Shown here: one piece after another, positions 57,677-64,000 of the stretch
Layout: each line of letters begins with the position of its first letter
Numbering within the stretch: position 1 is the stretch's first letter
Origin: Colocasia esculenta
Taxonomy: Eukaryota > Streptophyta > Magnoliopsida > Alismatales > Araceae
Length of the DNA: 64,000 nucleotides
Reading direction: 5' to 3'
NCBI GenBank assembly: GCA_014218235.1
Contig: CM024755.1
Coordinates: forward strand, 161,441,941 to 161,505,940
Program-made: the position numbers and the translations under genes
The notes under the pieces: model-generated
Told to the model about the DNA's origin: nothing
The model's database searches: none
Seen by the model: the letters and a program-made list of their open reading frames with translations, nothing else

Positions 57677-60600
57677 TGTAAGGCCCTCGAATTTTGACCT
57701 ATTTTGGTTAGATTTTTGTCATGTGATGTGTGTATACCTTATGTATATAATTGAGTACATGTGTGTATATATGTATAAGTATTTATAATTATACATGTAT
57801 ATATGTATATATATATATCGCATACATGATGTTTTATTTAATAAATAAATTATGTATGTTGTACAGTGCATGTATATACCTAGTGTAAGTAGAATTACTA
57901 CAATTCTGTGTCTGGCCAAAAACCCTTTTGGCGTCAACATGAGTTGATGTTAAGGGGAGGTCAGCGTCCACATCGATGGACGCCAAACCCAGACAGGCAG
58001 CCATGGATGTTGACGCCTACATCCCAGAACTGGATGCGCTTCAAATCCGGAAACGTCTGCGATTTTCTCGTCCCTTGTTTAGGAAACCGTCCCCCAACGG
58101 TCATCCATCCCACCTACGCATACCCAAGACCCTGAGGTTGTATAAAAACACCTCCTTTGCGGCCGGATTGAGTCTTTTTGCTCTTTGGACAAAACCCTAA
58201 AACCTTGTGAGAATCTGAGACTTTGAACTCTTTGATCCGGCGATTGGAGGCTTCTTCCAGCATTCTACCACGGCTGGGAGGAAGTCTGGGCATAGAGGAA
58301 GGCTTCCCCGACGACGGTGTACTATCTGCTTCAATATAAAACCGGTTCGGGGAAGGATTTGAAGGCTTCTTGGCACTGGTCGAGGAGAGCTTCATCGGTA
58401 AATAACTCCCTTTAGCGATTTATTTTGAGGTAACTAACCCTTGACCATTGTCCATACATGCGTCTAGTAGGTCCCAGGTATTTTTATGGATTTTATTCGT
58501 GTCCTGGAACCCCCGTTCTCTCTTCTTTTTGTGAGTTCTGTCTGCATTTCTGCAGACAGGAACTTAACGGCATCATTTGCTGCCATTAAGATCAGAGCTT
58601 GGCGACAACCTTTGCTGTCGTTAACATGGTTGGCGGCCACCTGTGTGCCGCTGAGTTCTTCAGGTGGTGACAGTGTGCATGTCTGACCTTTGTAATTTAT
58701 TTTTTGGATTTCCAAATATGAGGATATACTGTAAAAATGATATATTGTCATTTGTCAACTATCTCCAGTGGATCATACTATGTGATTATGATGAATTTTC
58801 GTTCATTGCACTATTTATTAAAATCCCTGAAAGGATTGTTGAGCATGTTTTAGTCCTACTAATTACTGTTTATGTGGATCCATATTTAATTAGGATATCA
58901 GGAAATTTCTATGAGATGTATATATATATATCAGGTCATGTAAGGAATTTAGGTGAATTTCTATTTGATATGTGAATATTTAAAATTTCTGGAAAATAGA
59001 ACAGTGAGGATAAATTGTGTGTTTTAATTTTAAATAAAATGTATGGTACATGTTAAAATACAAAAAAATTATGTGATATTATGACTGTTAGATACAAGTT
59101 TTAGAACTGTTAAATACATTGGTAACATTGTGAAGCATGCTTAATTGAGTTCTTGATAATTATGCAGAATGCTTGTTCAATTTTCATAAATTCTGTAGTT
59201 GTTCAAAAATATGAAAAATTGTGTGTATGATGATTAACCTGTAAGCAGCCTGTAGTAAAATGTTCATGCTCATTGGACAACAGTAAGTGCTGATTCGGAT
59301 TTAACATAGAAAAAGGACAATGTGGAGCATGCTTAGTGTAATGGTTCATAATTTAGTGAATTGCAGCATGATTAGGGTTAGTTTATGACCTGTTTTACAT
59401 TGTAAATAGTAGCATGTTATTAGATAAACTGAACTATGAAATCATGTATAAGTGAATGCAATAGTGTCAACAAGTGTATGTGAACAATGTAATAATACGA
59501 AAAGTGTATAAATTGTGCCATGTGTGACACTGCTACCTTAGAGGGATGTGGAACCGTACCATAGTAAAGTCCATACGGGAAGGTTCATAGTGTGTGAAAT
59601 CCTATGGGCAATTAGGATGAAATCCTGGAGGTGGACAAGTACCACTGGTTAGGGTGGAGAGTGCTTCTCCCGGTTCTGTGCAGTTAACTAAGATCTATCA
59701 CTATTTTGCCTAGGTGATAGGTATGTGAATGTGATTGTGTGTCCTTCTAGAGGTGGTTTGGACTATGTGTCACGACATTTAATGTGAATAATGTGATTGT
59801 ATATAAGTGAATGTGAAATTGTGTAATGTGCAAATGAATATGTAAATGTGTGAAAACCATGTGATAGCATGTGAATTAGTGAAACACTAAATGAGTATGT
59901 TAAATCCATGTCAAAACAGCAAGCTCAACATTTTTATAATTGTGTTAAATATATGAGAATGTAAATAGAATCCATGCTAGGAGCAATGCTTACATCATGT
60001 TTATTTCATGCTTAAGTTGCATATATATATATATATATATTGTAGCATGAATGGATGAGTTTTAAGTTGATTAAGCATGTTAAAGAAATGTGTGGAGAGC
60101 ATGTGATAGGTTTTATACCTAATGTGAAAAGAAACGTAAAGCATGTATCATGCCCTTTAATGTTATAGGAAATTCATGCATAGAATTTAAAAGGTTCAAA
60201 CCATGCTACATATGTTAATTGTTTTATTAGAAAGTAAAATGTGCATATGATGTGTGTATGTATAATGTGCGTGGATTGCTTGGTGAGTCTATTAGACTCA
60301 CTCTTGCTTCGGTGTACAGGTGGGCAGGCGATTCCTCTTCCTTGAAGGAGACTGTTAGGAGCGACTCCGAGCGAGAAGAGTAGCATCTTTTGTGAAGAAT
60401 ACTTTGTTGTACTTTCATTTCATATGTATGTAATCAATGGTATTATGTAATTCAAATGTGGACAATGTAATTTGAATTAGAATTTCAATTATGTGGACTT
60501 TATTTCTCTTTATTTTCTATATGGACTGTGGATATCTAATGTGGATGATGGAATAAGAATGAAGTAAACTCTTTTATTTCCGTTGTTCTATATTTATATT

Positions 60601-60710
60601 TGTGTACATCTCGACTTAGTGTATAGGTTGGGTCAATGTCCCACTGTAGCAATGCTCATTATACCGACGTGGGTTGGTGTAACCATACTGGTATAAGGAG
60701 GGTCATTACA
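57677..60710 (+). mobile_element. Gypsy B 3' LTR
   Basis: 3034 bp, TGTAAGGCCCTCG to GGTCATTACA, followed by the TSD GTGGT. It differs from the 5' LTR by scattered substitutions, small indels and a shorter (TA)n tract. Confidence 0.95.
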
Positions 60711-61500
60711 GTGGTGTTCATAGACGATGTGTTACTCTACTCTCCTGATGAGGCTACACACCGTGAGCATCTAAGGACAGTTCTAGAGGTTCTCTGAGAG
60801 CACAAGTTGTATGCCAAGTTCAGCAAGTGCAATTTCTGGATGCACGAGGTTCATTTCCTTGGGCATGTCATCTCAGGCGCTAGAGTTGTTGTTGGGTGAA
60901 GGTTCAGGTGGTGTTTGAATGGGAGACTCCGAGGACACCATTTGAGATTAGAAGTTTTCCTGGGTTAACATGCTATTACAGGCGATTCATTGAAGGTTTT
61001 GCCTCCATAACAGCACCATTGATCAAGCTGACCAGGAAAGGGGTTAAATATGTGTGGTCTGAGGATTGCGAGAGTAGTTTTCAGAAGCTGAAGACAAGGC
61101 CGACATCTGCACTCGTGTTGTTTTTGCCTAGTGGCGCTGAGGGTTTTGCGATCTATTTGGATGCTTCACAGATAGGCCTTGGTTGTGTTTTGATGCAGCA
61201 TGGTAAGGTAGTTGTCTATGCTTCTCGCCAACTAAAAGAGCATGAGTGTACCCATGATTTGGAGTTTGCAGTTGTGGTCCATGCATTGAAGATTTGGAGA
61301 CAATACCTTTATGTTTTCAGGTTTGAGGTGTTTACAGACCACAAGAGCTTGAGGTATCTTTTCTCTTAGAAGGAGTTGAACCTACGACAGAGAAGGTGGA
61401 TCGAATTTCTTAAGGACTATGACTTTGAGCTTCAGTACCATCTAGGGAAGGTGAATGTTGTGGCAGATGTGCTCAGTAGGAAGAGGTCCTTACTTCAACA
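60711..61500 (+). pseudogene. Gypsy A reverse transcriptase end and RNase H
   Basis: This resumes after gypsy B with VVFIDDVLLYSPDEATHREH (catalytic FIDD at 60717-60728). A TGA follows at about 60796, then HKLYAKFSKCNFWM, VHFLGHVISGA and a frameshift near 60895. RNase H blocks are YLDASQIGLGCVLMQH (Asp kept, T to L change), ASRQLKEHE, VFTDHKSLRYLFS, a TAG at 61367-61369, and FLKDYDFELQYHLGKVNVVA to about 61495. Confidence 0.9.
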
Positions 61501-63007
61501 GGATTGGAAGATGTTAGAGAATGCGGCATGTGCTATGACTGAGCTAGAGCCACAGTTATGTCAGGGTTTCGTGGCACAATTGTCTATCCGATCCACTGTG
61601 TTGGATGAGGTGATTGAGAAGCAAGGAGCCGATCCTAGACTCCAGGAGATGGTGGGCAAGGCAAGCATTGCTCGGGATGAGGACAGTGTTATTAGATTCC
61701 AGCACCGAGTATGTGTACTAGATATCGTGGAGGTTCATGAGTGAGTACTTGCAGAAGCTCACAGGTCGCGGTTCTCCATTCATCCAAGCAACACCAAGAT
61801 GTACTAGGATTTGAAGAGATCCTTCTGGTGGTCAGGCATGAAGAAGGATATGGCAGAGTTTGTATCCCAGTGTTTGATGTGTCATCAGGTTAAGGCCGAG
61901 CGTCAGAGACCATCAGGCCTTATGTAGAAGATGGAGATACCTGTGTGGAAGTGGGAAGAGATCACCATGGATTTTGTGACGGGTTTGCCCAGATCAGCTA
62001 AGGGCAATGACTCGATTTGGGTGGTTGTAGACCAATTCTCCAAGACTGCTCACTTCTTACCTACGAGGAAGAAATAGTCTGTGGAGAGCTTGGCAAGGCT
62101 ATATGTTGGCAGCATTATGAGATTGCATGGTGTGCCAAAGTCCATTATCTCTGACAGAGACCCGCAGTTTACATCGAGGCTGTGGCAGGGTCTTCAGGAG
62201 GCTTTGGGTTCTCAGTTGAAGCTCAGCTCGAAATTTCACCCTCAAATAGATGGGCAGTCCGAGAGGACGATTCAGATGCTCGAGGACATGTTGAGAGTGT
62301 GTGTGCTTGACTGGAAGGGCGATTGGGAACGTCACCTACCTCTTATCGAATTTGCCTACAACAACAGTTTTCATGCGAGTATCGGCAAGGCTCCATTCGA
62401 GACTTTGTACGGTCGGCCCTGTAGGTGTCCTTTGTGTTGGGAGGAGACAGGTGACAGGCAATTGGTTGGACCTGAGTTGGTACAAGAAACTTCCGATAAG
62501 ATTCAGCTCATCAGGCAGAGGTTGATTGCAGCTCAGTATAGGCAGAAGAGCTACGTCGACAACAGAATGAAGGACTTAGAGTTCGAAGTTGGTGAGCATG
62601 TTTTCCTCAAGGTTTCACCTACTCGAGGCGTGGTCAGATTTGGCAGGCATGGCAAGTTGAGTCCGAGATTCATTGGCCCGTTTGAGATTCTTAGGCGGAT
62701 GGGCAGTGTGGCGTACGAGCTAGCTTTATCCTCAACACTATCAAGTGTGCACCCTGTCTTCAACGTGTCTATGCTCAGAAGATACGTGTGAGATCCGTCA
62801 CATGTTATCAGTCGCGAGCTAGTGGAGCTTCAGCCAGATTTGTCTTATGTGGAGCGACCAGTGGCTATCCTAGATCGTAAGGTTCAGCACCTTAGGAACA
62901 AGGCTATTGCATCCGTGAAGGTATTGTGGAGAAATTTCTCATGGAAGGAGGCTACATGGGAGCTTGAGGAGGCCATGAAGAAGTAGTATCCCCATCTGTT
63001 TGGTTAG
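61501..63007 (+). pseudogene. Gypsy A integrase with chromodomain
   Basis: The zinc region AHRSRFSIHPSNTKMY...CLMCHQVK keeps the HHCC pattern. Stops fall at about 61742, 61805, 61924 and 62077. The core is open from 62081 to 62791: LHGVPKSIISDRDPQFTSRL, HPQIDGQSERTIQMLEDML, EFAYNNSFHASIGKAPFE, GPFEILRRMGSVAYELAL and HPVFNVSMLRRYV. A chromodomain-like tail follows (LSYVERPVAILDRKVQHL, VLWRNFSWKEATWELEEAM), with a TAG at 62983 and the natural stop at 63005-63007. Asp and Glu of the catalytic core are present in the open part. Confidence 0.9.
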
Positions 63008-63055
63008 TACTTTTGCTCTAACTTCGGGGACAAAGTTTTCATTAGGGGGAGAGGG

Positions 63056-64000
63056 TGTAAGGCCCTCAATTTCTGTGCATTTTATGACTGTTTTGATGTT
63101 TATTTGTTTTGCCCGAAATTTATTCTTAACGTCAACATCCTGTGATGTTAAGGGCTTGATTGATGGAAACTATTGTGTCGTTGACTGTGTAGCCTCAGGA
63201 TTTAGACGTCCACATCGATTGACGTCTATTTCCTGTTAGCGGTAGCAATGTGGCCGTTTGCTTGTCCGGTTGCATTTGTGATTTCAAATCTGTAACTGAC
63301 CCATTTTCTCCGGAGATGGATTAGGAAATGCCCCCCAAACGATTAGGACTCTTATGACCTAGGATTCCCTCGACCTAATTGTCTATATAATCAAGTCATC
63401 TCTACAAAGAGAGGACTTTGGCTCAGAGAGGTTTTCTAGGTTTCGGGCAGAGAAAGAGAGGGTTTGAGAGGGTTCATCTGGCATTCTGAAGGCTTCCCCG
63501 GTGATCTTCTGCAAAAGGGGAGACTCTACTGAAGGTGGAGAAGCTCTCCTAATGCCGGGGGATCGACTGCATCAGCATGGAGGTTGAATCAAAGCGTAGA
63601 ACATCACCTCTTTAGCTTGGCCGAGGAGGGATTCATCGCCAAAATTTGATCTTCAGGGTTTTTAGAGAGGCAAGTAACTTAGGGGTTTCATCCCTAGACT
63701 TGTCCCCTAGAGTTTAGGATTTTTTCCAGATTTTTAACTCGTGTCATGGACCCCCAAATTTCTTATTTTTCTATGTTCGGTCTACACTTTCTGCAGACAG
63801 GAGGTTGATGACAACCTTCTTTCCGCCAAGTTCCTGAGTTAACGGCAATCGATTGTGCCATTAACCCACCCTGATGGCAAGCCCCTTGTCGTTAAGTTCA
63901 TCTGATTTTACATAATAGTGATTTCAACCTATGTGATGTGATTTCTCGAGGGTTTGTGAATGTATCCACATGTTATAAAATGTTTGGCTGGTTAGGTATA
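63056..64000 (+). mobile_element. Gypsy A 3' LTR (first 945 bp)
   Basis: It starts TGTAAGGCCCTCAATTTC after the polypurine tract and matches 44419 onward. It is cut by the end of the window. The leader-like block with GAGAGAAAGAGAGGGTTTGA near 63445 is shared with the other two A-family LTRs. Confidence 0.93.

Larger units (their letters stand above)
49655..60710 (+). mobile_element. Nested Tekay-like gypsy element B
   Basis: 11,056 bp: LTRs at 49655-52732 and 57677-60710 (TGTAAGGCCCTCG...GGTCRTTACA), TSD GTGGT at 49650-49654 and 60711-60715, PBS TGGTATCAGAG at 52738, gag with two introns, pol, chromodomain, and a PPT at about 57662-57676. It sits in the RT of gypsy A in the same orientation. 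The two families share LTR layout and protein order but differ throughout. Confidence 0.95.
44419..64000 (+). mobile_element. Tekay-like gypsy element A (interrupted, 3' LTR runs off window)
   Basis: This is a chromovirus: 5' LTR 44419-47055, gag-pol 47241-49654, interrupted by gypsy B (49655-60710 plus TSD copy), the rest of pol from 60716 (60711-60715 duplicate GTGGT), and a 3' LTR from 63056. Protein order is Gag, protease, RT, RNase H, integrase, chromodomain. Many stops show it is old and inactive. Its own TSD cannot be checked because the right end is outside the window. Confidence 0.93.

Overview
This is plant nuclear DNA, probably from a eudicot, and I see nothing in it except transposable elements and their debris. 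The evidence is tRNA-iMet primer binding sites, Ty1/copia elements of the SIRE/Maximus type (extra ORF after RNase H, AAAGGGGGAGA polypurine tracts), Ty3/gypsy chromoviruses of the Tekay/Del type (C-terminal chromodomain, LTRs starting TGTAAGGCCC), GT-AG introns, and an En/Spm (CACTA)-like transposase pseudogene. I recognise no host gene, rRNA, tRNA or CRISPR. No retroelement ORF is intact; each carries stops or frameshifts.

Layout. (1) 1-6533: the 3' end of a SIRE-like element with antisense gag debris, the accessory ORF ('ORF3'), polypurine tracts and a 3' LTR. That LTR is split by a solo LTR of a related family in inverse orientation (2678-4618, TSD ATTTC), giving a ~4-kb near-palindrome. 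(2) 6611-11694: a CACTA-like segment with a multi-exon transposase pseudogene containing a tandem array of 39-bp exons, then a ~179-bp satellite in alternating A/B monomers, then a CGACGG-rich CACTA-type terminus. (3) 11695-44418: a nest. Old, probably minus-strand LTR sequence holds a gypsy solo LTR (13288-39965, TSD TCAGT). That solo LTR holds a three-LTR composite SIRE element (14404-38435, TSD GTATG), whose gag is broken by another, minus-strand SIRE-like element (16951-27023, TSD GAACT). Older LTR fragments follow. (4) 44419-64000: Tekay-like gypsy A, whose reverse transcriptase is split just before the catalytic FIDD by related gypsy B (49655-60710, TSD GTGGT). The 3' LTR of gypsy A runs off the window.

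The five exact 5-bp target-site duplications make the insertion order readable from sequence alone. Functionally this is a graveyard: catalytic residues are lost in several proteases and integrases, and one LTR has lost its TATA box. The most unusual signals are the short CpG-centred palindromic motif arrays in nearly every LTR (a different motif per family); a copy of such an array in front of the internal ORF3 of the composite SIRE element; the 39-bp exon/intron module array; spliceosomal-type introns inside gypsy gag; and the three-LTR composite. Coordinates of LTR ends come from TG..CA ends and TSDs read by eye. No alignments or database searches were run.
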